Shown piece by piece: positions 1 to 8,312 of a stretch of 49,826 nt of DNA. Under the pieces are notes generated by a model, which searched no databases, was not told where the DNA came from, and was given only the letters and a program-made list of their open reading frames with translations. Positions within the stretch are counted from its first letter, which is position 1, and each line of letters starts with the position of its first letter. The translations under genes and the position numbers were made by a program. The stretch covers positions 1 to 49,826 of the forward strand of contig DATJAO010000044.1 of assembly GCA_035516175.1 (NCBI GenBank), in the 5' to 3' direction. Source of the DNA: DASPSR01 sp035516175 (GTDB lineage Bacteria; Nitrospirota; UBA9217).

Positions 1-282
1 CCGTTTCATGAACATATGCCTTGCCGATATGCCCTTCACCCACTTGACGAGCGATGAGATGCTTATGTGGGGAGGAGCCGTGATGAACAAATGGACGTGG
101 TCTTCTCCGACGGCCATTTCGCGTATAGCGAAACCTTTCTCGTTGGCTACATCAGCCAGGATCCGCTTCAGATCTTCCGATACCGAGCCGACAAGCATTT
201 TATACCGGTACTTGGTGCAGAATACGATATGGTACCCGATCCGGTATGTACAGGTCCTGTGATGCACGATGTCCATATTCAC
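1..282 (-). CDS. tnpA: IS200/IS605-family transposase TnpA, 5' part (cut by window edge)
   Basis: This is the first 94 codons of a Y1 HUH transposase, which excises and inserts single-stranded IS DNA. The motif YHIVFCTKYRYKML (residues 17-30) is the signature N-terminal strand of TnpA, and EDHVHLF (60-66) carries the HUH metal-binding histidines H62 and H64. The family is about 140 residues long, so the catalytic tyrosine helix lies beyond base 1. The start is GTG at 282 or ATG at 276; no Shine-Dalgarno sequence is visible. Whether the element is intact cannot be judged from this window. Confidence 0.88.
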   Translation of the reverse strand, partial: MNMDIVHHRTCTYRIGYHIVFCTKYRYKMLVGSVSEDLKRILADVANEKGFAIREMAVGEDHVHLFITAPPHISISSLVKWVKGISARHMFMKR

Positions 283-328
283 ATGGTATCACAAAATACA
301 CGATTATGCAATACCTGTATGGATATTT

Positions 329-343
329 ACTATATCATATAGT
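329..343. repeat. Small perfect hairpin, possible IS200 left-end foldback
   Basis: ACTATA-TCA-TATAGT is a perfect 6-bp stem with a 3-nt loop, 47 bp upstream of the TnpA start. IS200/IS605 elements carry subterminal hairpins recognised by TnpA at such a distance, so this could be the left-end hairpin. A second short hairpin (CCTTT-GA-AAAGG) lies at 357-368. Assignment is inference from position only. Confidence 0.3.
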
Positions 344-493
344 TGTTCTCATCTCCCCTTTGAAAAGGAAAGAATTCCCGCTCCGTCTCTTAAAAACAGG
401 CAGGGAACCATTCGCGATGAGTGCCCTGGCAGGGAAATGAGCGTCTGGCCTATCCGTGGACTCTCGCATTACACGGACGGATGCCTGAAATCG

Positions 494-979
494 TTACAAA
501 ACGGCCTGTACATCCTTGTCGAGCTGGTCATCGTCCCCAAATCCAAGGTACCGTTTAAATATTTTCCCTTCCTTATCCACGATAACCAGCATGGGAATGG
601 TCCTCACATGATATTTTGTTGCCACATCATCGGTGCCTTTAAGCACCGTATAGGTAATTCCGAACTCGTTAACAAAGTCCTTAACCGAATCCCAGCCACC
701 CTGATCGAGCGATATACCGAGTACCACTAATCCTTTGCCGCTGTACGACTTGTACAGCTTTTCAATCCCCGGAATGGAATCACGGCACGGCGGGCACCAA
801 GTTGCCCAGAAGTCGAGGAGCACCGGCTTGCCCTTGAATTCTGAGAGCTTGACGGTCTTGCCATCCAAGTCCTGAAGCTTGAAATCTGATGCAGCATCGG
901 CGGCCCGCTCGCTCTTGTTTGTGCAGCCGAAAAGCAACAAAATTAGGATAAAAAATAATACAGGTTTTTTTGTTAACAT
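494..979 (-). CDS. TlpA/ResA-like thioredoxin-fold lipoprotein
   Basis: This encodes a 161-aa exported thiol:disulfide protein. The N-terminus is a lipoprotein signal: basic MLTKK, a hydrophobic stretch, then lipobox LLFGC with the lipidated cysteine at residue 19. The mature domain has the AhpC/TSA-type fold (DFKLQDLDGKTVKLSEFKGK) and active site W61-C-P-P-C65 within FWATWCPPC, with a cis-proline in TIPML. CPPC with this layout is typical of TlpA/ResA reductants that act outside the cytoplasmic membrane, for example on cytochrome c or periplasmic disulfides; the partner here is unknown. I place the start at the ATG at 979, which has AAGGAG about 10 nt upstream; longer versions would bury the signal peptide. 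It follows the thioredoxin gene on the same strand but is separated from it by an intrinsic terminator. Confidence 0.88.
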   Translation of the reverse strand: MLTKKPVLFFILILLLFGCTNKSERAADAASDFKLQDLDGKTVKLSEFKGKPVLLDFWATWCPPCRDSIPGIEKLYKSYSGKGLVVLGISLDQGGWDSVKDFVNEFGITYTVLKGTDDVATKYHVRTIPMLVIVDKEGKIFKRYLGFGDDDQLDKDVQAVL

Positions 980-1007
980 CTGGGAACATCTCCTTAATAC
1001 ACAACAT

Positions 1008-1040
1008 GGAAAAACAAAGCTGCCCGCCGGAGGCGGGCAG
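1008..1040 (-). terminator. Rho-independent terminator after the ferredoxin-thioredoxin operon
   Basis: On the minus strand CTGCCCGCC-TCC-GGCGGGCAG forms a perfect 9-bp stem (1020-1040), followed by CTTTGTTTTTCC. It sits between the thioredoxin stop (1103) and the lipoprotein start (979), so it should end or attenuate the upstream transcript. Confidence 0.8.
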
Positions 1041-1102
1041 TGAATAAAGACAGCGTGCACACAACGGCTCCCGGACTGAGGCTAGAGCTCTACACTGAAT
1101 AC

Positions 1103-1426
1103 TTATTTGGCAAGCAGCGCATCTACCTTTGACTTGAGCTGTGCCTTGGGCACAGCGCCGACCACCTGGTCGATGGTCTGGCCGTTTTTAAAGAACATCA
1201 GCGTCGGGATGCCCATGATCCGATATTTGCCGGCCACGTCGGGGTTCTCGTCGGTGTTGAGCTTGAGGACCTTGAGCTTTCCCTCGTATTCCTTGGATAT
1301 CTCATCTACGATCGGGGCCACCATCCTGCATGGCCCGCACCATACCGCCCAGAAGTCCACTAGGACCAGTTGATTCGCCTTCAGTACCTCCTGATCCCAT
1401 GTTGCGCTCGTTACCGCTTCAGCCAT
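1103..1426 (-). CDS. trxA: Thioredoxin
   Basis: This is a 107-aa cytoplasmic thioredoxin of standard length. It has the full active site VDFWAVWCGPCR with redox cysteines C30 and C33, the buried aspartate in VLVDFW, and the cis-proline loop GIPTLMFF. It reduces protein disulfides at the expense of a thioredoxin reductase. The start at 1426 is chosen because GGAGG lies 5-6 nt upstream; an ATG at 1441 overlaps that ribosome-binding site. The gene follows a dicluster ferredoxin by 24 bp, suggesting one operon and possibly ferredoxin-linked reduction, although no ferredoxin:thioredoxin reductase gene is in the window. The flavin disulfide reductase at 17547 is another conceivable partner, but nothing in the sequence links the two. 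Confidence 0.95.
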   Translation of the reverse strand: MAEAVTSATWDQEVLKANQLVLVDFWAVWCGPCRMVAPIVDEISKEYEGKLKVLKLNTDENPDVAGKYRIMGIPTLMFFKNGQTIDQVVGAVPKAQLKSKVDALLAK

Positions 1427-1450
1427 CACACCCTCCTTCAAATCCTGTCG

Positions 1451-1645
1451 TCATGAATTTTGAACAGTTGCAGGAAGCACCTGTTTGATCGCACCTTCTG
1501 GACAAACACGGGGGCACGCACCGCAATCAATGCATTCCACCGTGATTACTGCGTGCCGGTCTCTTATCTGTATCGCCTCGGTTGGACAAACATCCAAACA
1601 GGTCCCGCATCCGGTGCATTTATTTTCAGTAATGCTATACAGCAT
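1451..1645 (-). CDS. 2[4Fe-4S] ferredoxin
   Basis: A 64-aa bacterial-type ferredoxin with two complete Cx2Cx2Cx3CP motifs: C10, C13, C16, C20 and C38, C41, C44, C48. Each motif should contribute to two [4Fe-4S] clusters, giving a low-potential cytoplasmic electron carrier. Clients in the same window could include the aldehyde:ferredoxin oxidoreductase. The ATG at 1645 has no Shine-Dalgarno sequence but lies 16 nt after a perfect-consensus promoter (-35 TTGACA, -10 TATAAT), predicting a leader of only about 9 nt. Its downstream neighbour is thioredoxin. The pair probably serves low-potential or thiol redox reactions in an anaerobe. Confidence 0.93.
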   Translation of the reverse strand: MLYSITENKCTGCGTCLDVCPTEAIQIRDRHAVITVECIDCGACPRVCPEGAIKQVLPATVQNS

Positions 1646-1661
1646 ATAACAAATGTTTTAA

Positions 1662-1690
1662 ATTATAAACGATGCACTTATCATTGTCAA
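1662..1690 (-). promoter_or_regulatory. Perfect-consensus sigma70-type promoter for ferredoxin-thioredoxin
   Basis: On the minus strand TTGACA (1685-1690), a 17-bp spacer and TATAAT (1662-1667) match the bacterial consensus exactly. The -35 box overlaps the -35 box of the divergent promoter for the AddB-like gene. Confidence 0.85.
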
Positions 1691-1712
1691 TAATTTTTAC
1701 TTGTGGCATAAT
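1684..1712 (+). promoter_or_regulatory. Promoter for the AddB-like gene, predicted leaderless
   Basis: TTGTCA (1684-1689), a 17-bp spacer and CATAAT (1707-1712) form a good sigma70-type promoter. Transcription should start about 1719-1722, at or just before the ATG at 1722, and there is no Shine-Dalgarno sequence. Confidence 0.75.
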
Positions 1713-1721
1713 CATTGTGCG

Positions 1722-4700
1722 ATGAAATGCATCACGCTTCCATACGGAAACGCTGGGTGGAACGGGAAAATCCGCATCCTGGAGGGAATTATATCAGCCC
1801 GGCCCGGCCCTCCTTTCCTCTATAACGATGTTTTAATTCTCGTCCCCTCTTCCCGAATGAAGAGGATGTACGGCAGGCTCTTTCTTGATACACTTCAGCG
1901 TCTATACGGAGCAGCGTCGCTCGTCCAACCTGATATCCAGACGCTTCACCAGCTATTTCAGAAGTTCTATAGCCGTTTGGGCGCACCTATGCTCATGGAT
2001 GAAAATAGCAGGCTTGTCCTTCTCGAAGGTATCGTGAAAGAGCGCCTCGGCGGGAGGACTCTCTTTAACCAGAGCCCTGACCTGCTCGCGCCGTCGCTCT
2101 CATCGGCTCTCGCGAAAATGATCGAGCAACTTTCGGCTGCTGGCGTGAGTCCTGATGATCTCATGTTGCACATAAAAGGAACGGAACTCTCCGACAAGCC
2201 GCAGGTGCACCTGCTCGCTAATGTCTATGCACAATATGAAAAAGCTCTCCATGAGAGTAACCTTATGAACCCCGCCGGGATGCTCGCCTACGTTCGCGAC
2301 CACTTTGATCGCGCCTGGCTTGATCACTATCGAACGATCATCATCGACGGGATACAGGGCGTGGGCAAGCTCGAAGCGGACATCCTCCGGAAAACGGCTG
2401 AATGCGGGAATTGCATATATCTCGTGGATGCGACTTCACCGGAGATATTGAGACGTGCAGGAGAATTTCATCCGCTCAAGATCGCAAAGGATTCCCTTGG
2501 GCAGATAGGAATCCTTCCACAGGAAGAAGGCGTCGGCGCGGACACTGAGGAGCTTTTCCTCGCATCGGCCTTGTTCTCGGACAATACTTTTTCCGAAGCC
2601 GCAAAAAAAGCGCCCGATACCGCATCCTTCACGAAGAAGATAACCCTGCTCTCTGCTGTCAATACCCGCGAAGAGGTTACCCTCATCGCTCAGGAAGTAA
2701 AGAAATCTCTCAAAGGCGGCACGCCGGCCGACTCCATTTTCGTGACTTTTCCCGGGCTCGACGATTACGGCCCCATCGTTGAGGAAATATTCACGGATTA
2801 CGGCCTCCCTTACAACCGCGCGCTCGGCAGGCAGCTTAGCACCTCAGCGGTCGCCACTGCCATGGTATCGCTGCTTCATGCATGTCAGGAGGATTTCTCG
2901 GGCCCCTCGCTTTTACGGGTCCTCAGCTCACCGTTTCTGAAATTCAGCGAGAACCCGGCAATCGCTTCGGCTCTCGACCGTCTCATGCGGGATAGACGTA
3001 TAACCGGCGGTAAGCAGAAGCTGCTCTCAGCACTTAAATTCTATAAGCCTGATGCAAGGGATACTGACGTACTGCGCGAACCGCTAAACGATCTCTTTGC
3101 CGCACTTGAACCTTTTTCTATTCAGGATAATCTGACGCTCGGCGTCTGGATGGAGCGCCTTTCGAATCTCATGGCTTGGTCAGGACTTGGAGCAAGGGTG
3201 TCTCTCATCAAAGGTCCTCTCAACATCAACCTCCAGGCGTATAGGAAATTGAACGAGATGCTTAACTCCCTCGCGCAAGCAGGAAAGCTCTTCCCGGGCT
3301 ATCAGTATACCTTCAGCGAATGGCTCTTCCTCGTAAAAAAGACCTTCATGCATGCCCGATTCCAGGTGCCGCCCGAGGACGAAGGCGGAGTGCAGATACT
3401 GGGTCTCGAAGAAAGCCTGGCCCATCCGCGGAAGGAGATATATCTTGGCGGCCTGGTGGATGGGAAATTCCCCCAGCGCCTACCGCAGAACATATTCCTG
3501 CCCGAACAGACGCTTGAGACCATGGGGGTGCGTACGCTCGAACACGCGCGCCTGACCGCCGCCTACCATTTCTATCGTCTTCTGCTCTCCGCAGACAATG
3601 TCACACTGACATATCCGGAGAACGAAGGCGACAGGCCTGTGGTGCCATCGCCTTTTTTGGAGGAGCTGACACCGCTTAGAAAAGCGGGTCTGCTGAATCG
3701 GGGCATCGAGAGGTCGTCAGGAATCCAGTTTAGCTTGAAGATTGAGGAGTGCAGAAGCATTCCCGAACTTGCAAAGTCGGTCAGCCTTATAGGGGATATC
3801 AAGGGGCTCAACGAAATTCTGGGCTCGAACATCGAAGGAGTATCGGGCATCAAATCAGCTCTTGGACATGAATCTAAAGAACCAAAGCCGTCTATCACTC
3901 CATACATAAAGCGGGAATTCTGGGTCACCGAGCTCGATGCGTATCTCAACTGTCCTTATGACTACTTGATCACCAATGTTTTGGGGATCGAACCGCTCGA
4001 AGAAGTGACCGAAGACATTTCGCCTCTTGACCGTGGCAGCAAAGTGCACGCAATCCTCCGCAACTTCTATCTTTCCTGGAAGAAGACCGTCACGCGGGAG
4101 AACCGAGACGAAGCAAAGGCGCTTCTCAGGAAGCTCGCGGACTCAGCCTTTGACAGCGAAGCCGATACCTTTCGCAACCGCCACGACAAAGAACTGTTTC
4201 TTACGGTCATGGCGGAACGGTTCCTCGATGCCGAAGAAGAGTTCTGGAAACAAGGAATGAAGCCGGCATATCTGGAGTATAAGATCGAGCATTACCGCCT
4301 TGTTCTTTCGAACGGCAAAGAGGTGGAGCTCTCGGCCAAGATCGACCGAATCGACGTGGACGAGAACGGCAACTTCATCATAGTGGACTACAAGACCGGC
4401 AAGTATCCACTTCCGAAAATGAACATCGAGCAGGACATCTTCCAGCTTCCGGTCTATGCAGTCATGGCACAGCAATCCTTTTCCGGCAAAGATCCGGCTT
4501 TCAAGAAACCTATAGGCCTTGCCTATTACGACCTCAAGGGCACAACTGGCGGAGGAGCGCGTGATATTGTCCTTTATAATAAGGAAGCACGAAACGATCA
4601 TCCATCATCAAAGCCAAAGGCAAGCCCTAAGAGAGCAGAGGAATTCGAGGAAATCCTGAGACAGAGCATGGATAAGGCCCGGAGAGCAATCGAAGGCATC

Positions 4701-4793
4701 CTGGCAGGCAATTTCTCATCTACGCCGCAGGACGAGAACAAATGCCGCTATTGCCCGAATGAGATAATGTGCGAGAGAGAATCATCGTCGTAG
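1722..4793 (+). CDS. AddB-like helicase/nuclease with Fe-S-stapled PD-(D/E)XK domain
   Basis: A 1023-aa protein of the AddB/RexB type, the partner of AddA in double-strand-break end resection and recombination repair. The first ~700 residues are helicase-like (for example DVLILVPSSR near residue 47), but an obvious Walker A motif is missing at the N-terminus, which is not unusual in this diverse family. The C-terminal nuclease shows H776 (GSKVHAIL), D875 (KIDRID) and D889-Y-K891 (VDYKTGK). Cysteines 744, 1008, 1011 and 1017 reproduce the AddB pattern of one cysteine before and three after the nuclease core, which ligate a structural [4Fe-4S] cluster. I start at the ATG at 1722 rather than an in-frame TTG at 1701, because the -10 box of a strong promoter covers 1707-1712. 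The AddA-like gene follows 39 bp downstream. Confidence 0.88.
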   Translation: MKCITLPYGNAGWNGKIRILEGIISARPGPPFLYNDVLILVPSSRMKRMYGRLFLDTLQRLYGAASLVQPDIQTLHQLFQKFYSRLGAPMLMDENSRLVLLEGIVKERLGGRTLFNQSPDLLAPSLSSALAKMIEQLSAAGVSPDDLMLHIKGTELSDKPQVHLLANVYAQYEKALHESNLMNPAGMLAYVRDHFDRAWLDHYRTIIIDGIQGVGKLEADILRKTAECGNCIYLVDATSPEILRRAGEFHPLKIAKDSLGQIGILPQEEGVGADTEELFLASALFSDNTFSEAAKKAPDTASFTKKITLLSAVNTREEVTLIAQEVKKSLKGGTPADSIFVTFPGLDDYGPIVEEIFTDYGLPYNRALGRQLSTSAVATAMVSLLHACQEDFSGPSLLRVLSSPFLKFSENPAIASALDRLMRDRRITGGKQKLLSALKFYKPDARDTDVLREPLNDLFAALEPFSIQDNLTLGVWMERLSNLMAWSGLGARVSLIKGPLNINLQAYRKLNEMLNSLAQAGKLFPGYQYTFSEWLFLVKKTFMHARFQVPPEDEGGVQILGLEESLAHPRKEIYLGGLVDGKFPQRLPQNIFLPEQTLETMGVRTLEHARLTAAYHFYRLLLSADNVTLTYPENEGDRPVVPSPFLEELTPLRKAGLLNRGIERSSGIQFSLKIEECRSIPELAKSVSLIGDIKGLNEILGSNIEGVSGIKSALGHESKEPKPSITPYIKREFWVTELDAYLNCPYDYLITNVLGIEPLEEVTEDISPLDRGSKVHAILRNFYLSWKKTVTRENRDEAKALLRKLADSAFDSEADTFRNRHDKELFLTVMAERFLDAEEEFWKQGMKPAYLEYKIEHYRLVLSNGKEVELSAKIDRIDVDENGNFIIVDYKTGKYPLPKMNIEQDIFQLPVYAVMAQQSFSGKDPAFKKPIGLAYYDLKGTTGGGARDIVLYNKEARNDHPSSKPKASPKRAEEFEEILRQSMDKARRAIEGILAGNFSSTPQDENKCRYCPNEIMCERESSS

Positions 4794-4832
4794 GGGCGTA
4801 AAGCTATCCGCCTTACGCCTTTGAGTAAATCT

Positions 4833-7800
4833 ATGACCACCGACCCAAAAAACCAAACCATGTCAAAAGCCGCCGATACCGACAAATCCGTACACCTTTC
4901 AGCGTCGGCGGGCTCGGGCAAGACCCGCGCGCTCAAGGACCGCTATCTTGCGCTTCTGGACGTTCTCGACAATCGCGGCCTGGGCATCGACCAGGCTGTG
5001 GCCATTACCTTTACGGACAAGGCTGCTGCTGAGATCAAAGACCGCGTAATGCGCGACCTGCCCGAGGTCATGCTCAAGAAGATCATTCGAGGCAGGCAGG
5101 ACCTCCGTATTTCGACGATCCACTCCTTCTGCATGAACCTGCTCAAACGCTATCCGCTCGAAGCTGGACTTCCGCCGGACTTCGGCGTGCTCGACGCAAG
5201 GGACCAAGCGTATAAGATCCGGAAGGCCATCGAAGATGCGCTCGAAGAAACTGACCGCGATCGTGCAATCATGGCCCCGATCAGGGACTTCACTTCTGAT
5301 GATCTTATGGCGACGATCGAGTTCCTGCTCTCGATAAGGAGCAGGCTTGACCGCATAGAGATAGATGCAGGGAGCCCGGATGGACTTCTCCATTCTGTCC
5401 GTACAGGCATGGGAGTTGAACAGACAGAGAAAGAACTGAAAGCGCTCATGACGAAGATGGAATGGCGTTCATCGCTTCAGCAGATGGAACTCATCCTCCG
5501 GTCCCAAGGCGATCTGTATGACGATAACATGGGTAAGGAACACCTCCTGCTCGCCGAAGCAGGGGATCCCGACGATGCGTTAAAATTTTCAGAAGCGCTT
5601 TTCTCGATCTATTTCACAGCTACGGGAGAACCACGCAAGAAGCCTTACGTATCGAAAAAAGCCTTTGTCGGGAAAAAGCGTCTTGACTACGAGAAAGCCT
5701 TTTTTGACATTCAGGCGATGCTCGAACGCTTCCGGACGCTCCACGCACGCGTGCGCGCCGGGCTCGAGGCAATCAGCCTTCTTCGAATCTTTCAGCGCGC
5801 TGAGAAAAACTATCAAAACTCGAAGCTCAGAGAAGGACTTCTGGATTTCGATGACCTCGAGATCTACACCTACGGCCTAATCCAGGGAATGGAATCGCCG
5901 GATATCCTCTACTGGCTCGACCGGAAGATCCTCCACTTCCTCGTGGACGAATTCCAGGACACGAGCGACATCCAATGGGCCATTCTGAACAAGCTGACCG
6001 AAGAGATCTTTGCGGGCCAGGGTGCGGACAAGCGCATGTCCCCCACCCTCTTCGTAGTCGGTGACGATAAGCAATCCATTTACCGCTTCCGAGAGGCGAA
6101 CTACCGATTGATCGAGAACGTGCGTCAGAAGATGGAGAAGAACCTCCCGCCGGGATCCCGTGAGATACTGACCCTTGCCAGGAACTTCCGCTCTACGCCC
6201 GAGGTCATCGAGACCGTGAACCGCGTCTTTACAACGCTCTGGGGAGAAGTGTACAAACCGTCTGAAGTGGAGCGCAAAGGACACAGGGGAAGTGCGGAGC
6301 TTATTGAACTCGTGCCGTTTTCCTCAGGAGAAAAGACATCAGGCCCGACCGAAGCAGAGATCCTCGCTCAAGAGATCAGGAGGGTTGTGGCGGATAAAAC
6401 GTCAGTCTACGAGAAAAACGGCTATGCGTGGAACGAGCGCCCTGCCGGATACGGCGACTGCGCCATCCTCATACAGTCCCGTACAAGGCTCAAGGAATAC
6501 GAAGCCGCACTCCGATCTGAGAACATCCCTTACCGCGTGGTCGGCGGCATCGGCTTCTATGATGAGGACGAGATACAGGCACTGATGAATATGCTCTTCT
6601 TCCTCTGGAACCACGACGACAAGCTCGCACTCGCGGCAGCGCTCAAGTCTCCCCTCTTCGGCCTCACGGACAGCGACATCTTCAATCTCATGCTGGACGA
6701 CAAGAACATGATCAACTCACTTAAGAATCGCAGACCGGGTGACTGGGACCTTCTGCACAACTGGATGAACATCGCTGGTCTCGTCCCGCTCTCCATCTTG
6801 ATCCACAAAATCGTTAATGAGTCCGGTGCCTACATCCGCTTCGGCAGGAAGAGCCCGCAGGCAATCTTCAATATCGACAAACTGCTCGATACGGCCCGTG
6901 AGTTCGACCGGCGGGGTTATACTACGCTCCAGGACTTTGTCGAATGGGTGAAGAACATCCGGCAGACTGAGCAGCGCGAGGCAACAGCGGACATGAACCT
7001 GCCGGGGCTCCAGGGATCGGTCAGTATCATGACCGTGCACAAGGCAAAAGGGCTGGAGTATCCCGTCGTGTTCCTCCCTGGCATGAACCAGCAGCCCAGG
7101 TCACTTTTGTCCGGCCCGCTTGCGATCATAGAAGACGCTGGCGGTCGGGTTCAAATGGCGGTCAGGGATACCGTAAACCCGGTCTATGACGAGCTGTGGC
7201 AACGGGAGCATAAGGAACGTCTGCACGAGCACCAGCGGCTGTTCTATGTCGCAATGACGCGGGCGCGGGACCATCTGGTAATGATCGGGACACTGTACGA
7301 CGGCAAGGCACCGATAAAGCAGAACACCTGGCTTGATTACCTGCACCGGACTATTCCGATGTTCCAGACGAACGGCGATGGCCGCGACGCACGCATCGTA
7401 AACTATGCCTATCCCGTATGGCAGGCGCAAATAATCCCAGCAGCACGGACCGGCCAGCCGTCCCCTCGGCAGGAAATGAAGGGAGGACCCGAGATCGATG
7501 TGAACGCCATCCTGGATAATCTCTCACCTCTCCAGAGGTCAGAATCCCCTGAGTGGAAGAAAGCGACAGATTTTATCGCACAGGACAAAGAGGATTCAAT
7601 CGAGGAACTCTTCATCCAGAGTGAGACTCGCACCGTATCCCCACTCACAAGAGGCAGCATACTTCACCGCTGTCTTGAGCAGTTCACAAAGACCGGCGAA
7701 TACGATCTCGACCGGATCATCACCGAATATCCCGATATCCTGGCTTGCGATAACGAGATAATGCAATCATTCATCGCCGATGTCAACGCGGTTCTGCGCG

Positions 7801-8126
7801 CCGTATTGGGCAAAAACGAGCTCCAATGGATATTCGAACGCCATGCTGACGCATACTCTGAGATCCCCTTCCTATATAAAAGAGGCAACTCCCTTGTGAG
7901 CGGTATCATTGACCGGCTGGTGATCAAAGAAGGGAAAGGGTTCGTGATCGATTACAAGGCCATTCTCATCGAGAATGACACGGCACTCGCTTCCTGGAAG
8001 GACCACTACCGGCCGCAGATACAAATATACTGCGAAGCGGTGAAGGAGATTTTCGGCCTCCGGATCGTTGAAGGCTCTCTCCTCTTTCTCGACAGCCTTC
8101 GTCTTGAACTGACTACCAAAGTATAA
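4833..8126 (+). CDS. addA: AddA-like UvrD-family helicase with C-terminal RecB-type nuclease
   Basis: A 1097-aa SF1A helicase-nuclease that should pair with the preceding AddB-like protein to process double-strand breaks for RecA loading. Walker A is ASAGSGKT (24-31). Other helicase motifs follow in order: FTDKAAAEIKDR (Ia), ISTIHSFC, LVDEFQDTS (Walker B), GDDKQSIYRFR (III), IMTVHKAKGLEYPVVF (V) and LFYVAMTRARDHL (VI). The C-terminal nuclease has H in GSILHRCLEQF, then D in GIIDRL, and D1040-Y-K1042 in VIDYKA. The start is uncertain: ATG at 4833 keeps a short tail before the P-loop, ATG at 4860 is also possible, and neither has a Shine-Dalgarno sequence. The gene lies 39 bp after its partner, so the two are probably co-transcribed and translationally close. 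Confidence 0.9.
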   Translation: MTTDPKNQTMSKAADTDKSVHLSASAGSGKTRALKDRYLALLDVLDNRGLGIDQAVAITFTDKAAAEIKDRVMRDLPEVMLKKIIRGRQDLRISTIHSFCMNLLKRYPLEAGLPPDFGVLDARDQAYKIRKAIEDALEETDRDRAIMAPIRDFTSDDLMATIEFLLSIRSRLDRIEIDAGSPDGLLHSVRTGMGVEQTEKELKALMTKMEWRSSLQQMELILRSQGDLYDDNMGKEHLLLAEAGDPDDALKFSEALFSIYFTATGEPRKKPYVSKKAFVGKKRLDYEKAFFDIQAMLERFRTLHARVRAGLEAISLLRIFQRAEKNYQNSKLREGLLDFDDLEIYTYGLIQGMESPDILYWLDRKILHFLVDEFQDTSDIQWAILNKLTEEIFAGQGADKRMSPTLFVVGDDKQSIYRFREANYRLIENVRQKMEKNLPPGSREILTLARNFRSTPEVIETVNRVFTTLWGEVYKPSEVERKGHRGSAELIELVPFSSGEKTSGPTEAEILAQEIRRVVADKTSVYEKNGYAWNERPAGYGDCAILIQSRTRLKEYEAALRSENIPYRVVGGIGFYDEDEIQALMNMLFFLWNHDDKLALAAALKSPLFGLTDSDIFNLMLDDKNMINSLKNRRPGDWDLLHNWMNIAGLVPLSILIHKIVNESGAYIRFGRKSPQAIFNIDKLLDTAREFDRRGYTTLQDFVEWVKNIRQTEQREATADMNLPGLQGSVSIMTVHKAKGLEYPVVFLPGMNQQPRSLLSGPLAIIEDAGGRVQMAVRDTVNPVYDELWQREHKERLHEHQRLFYVAMTRARDHLVMIGTLYDGKAPIKQNTWLDYLHRTIPMFQTNGDGRDARIVNYAYPVWQAQIIPAARTGQPSPRQEMKGGPEIDVNAILDNLSPLQRSESPEWKKATDFIAQDKEDSIEELFIQSETRTVSPLTRGSILHRCLEQFTKTGEYDLDRIITEYPDILACDNEIMQSFIADVNAVLRAVLGKNELQWIFERHADAYSEIPFLYKRGNSLVSGIIDRLVIKEGKGFVIDYKAILIENDTALASWKDHYRPQIQIYCEAVKEIFGLRIVEGSLLFLDSLRLELTTKV

Positions 8127-8224
8127 GAAACATCCTTCCCTCCTTCCCGTGTTTCAAAAACAAAGGTATAATTTAATAAAGCTGTGTATTCGTATCAGCA
8201 AAAAAAATAATCTTTTCTGCTTCT

Positions 8225-8252
8225 TTGGTGTCAAAATACGTGTCCCTATAAT
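8225..8252 (+). promoter_or_regulatory. Probable promoter for degP
   Basis: TTGGTG (8225-8230), a 16-bp spacer and TATAAT (8247-8252) lie 60 bp before the start codon. Another TATAAT at 8167-8172 lacks a good -35 box. No sigmaE-type (GAACTT...TCTGA) site was seen. Confidence 0.6.
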
Positions 8253-8312
8253 TTCACTAGGCGGAAGCAGGGAACAATACAGCCTAATATTTTTTTTTCA
8301 AGGAGGCCATCA

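Noticed and set aside
1701..1721. TTG at 1701 as start of the AddB-like protein
   Set aside because: The -10 box CATAAT covers 1707-1712, so transcription would begin after this codon; ATG 1722 is better.
3180..3555. Long open frames on other strands or frames inside the AddA/AddB-like genes
   Set aside because: They lack ribosome-binding sites and recognisable protein features, and lie wholly within well-supported genes; typical shadows of GC-biased coding DNA.
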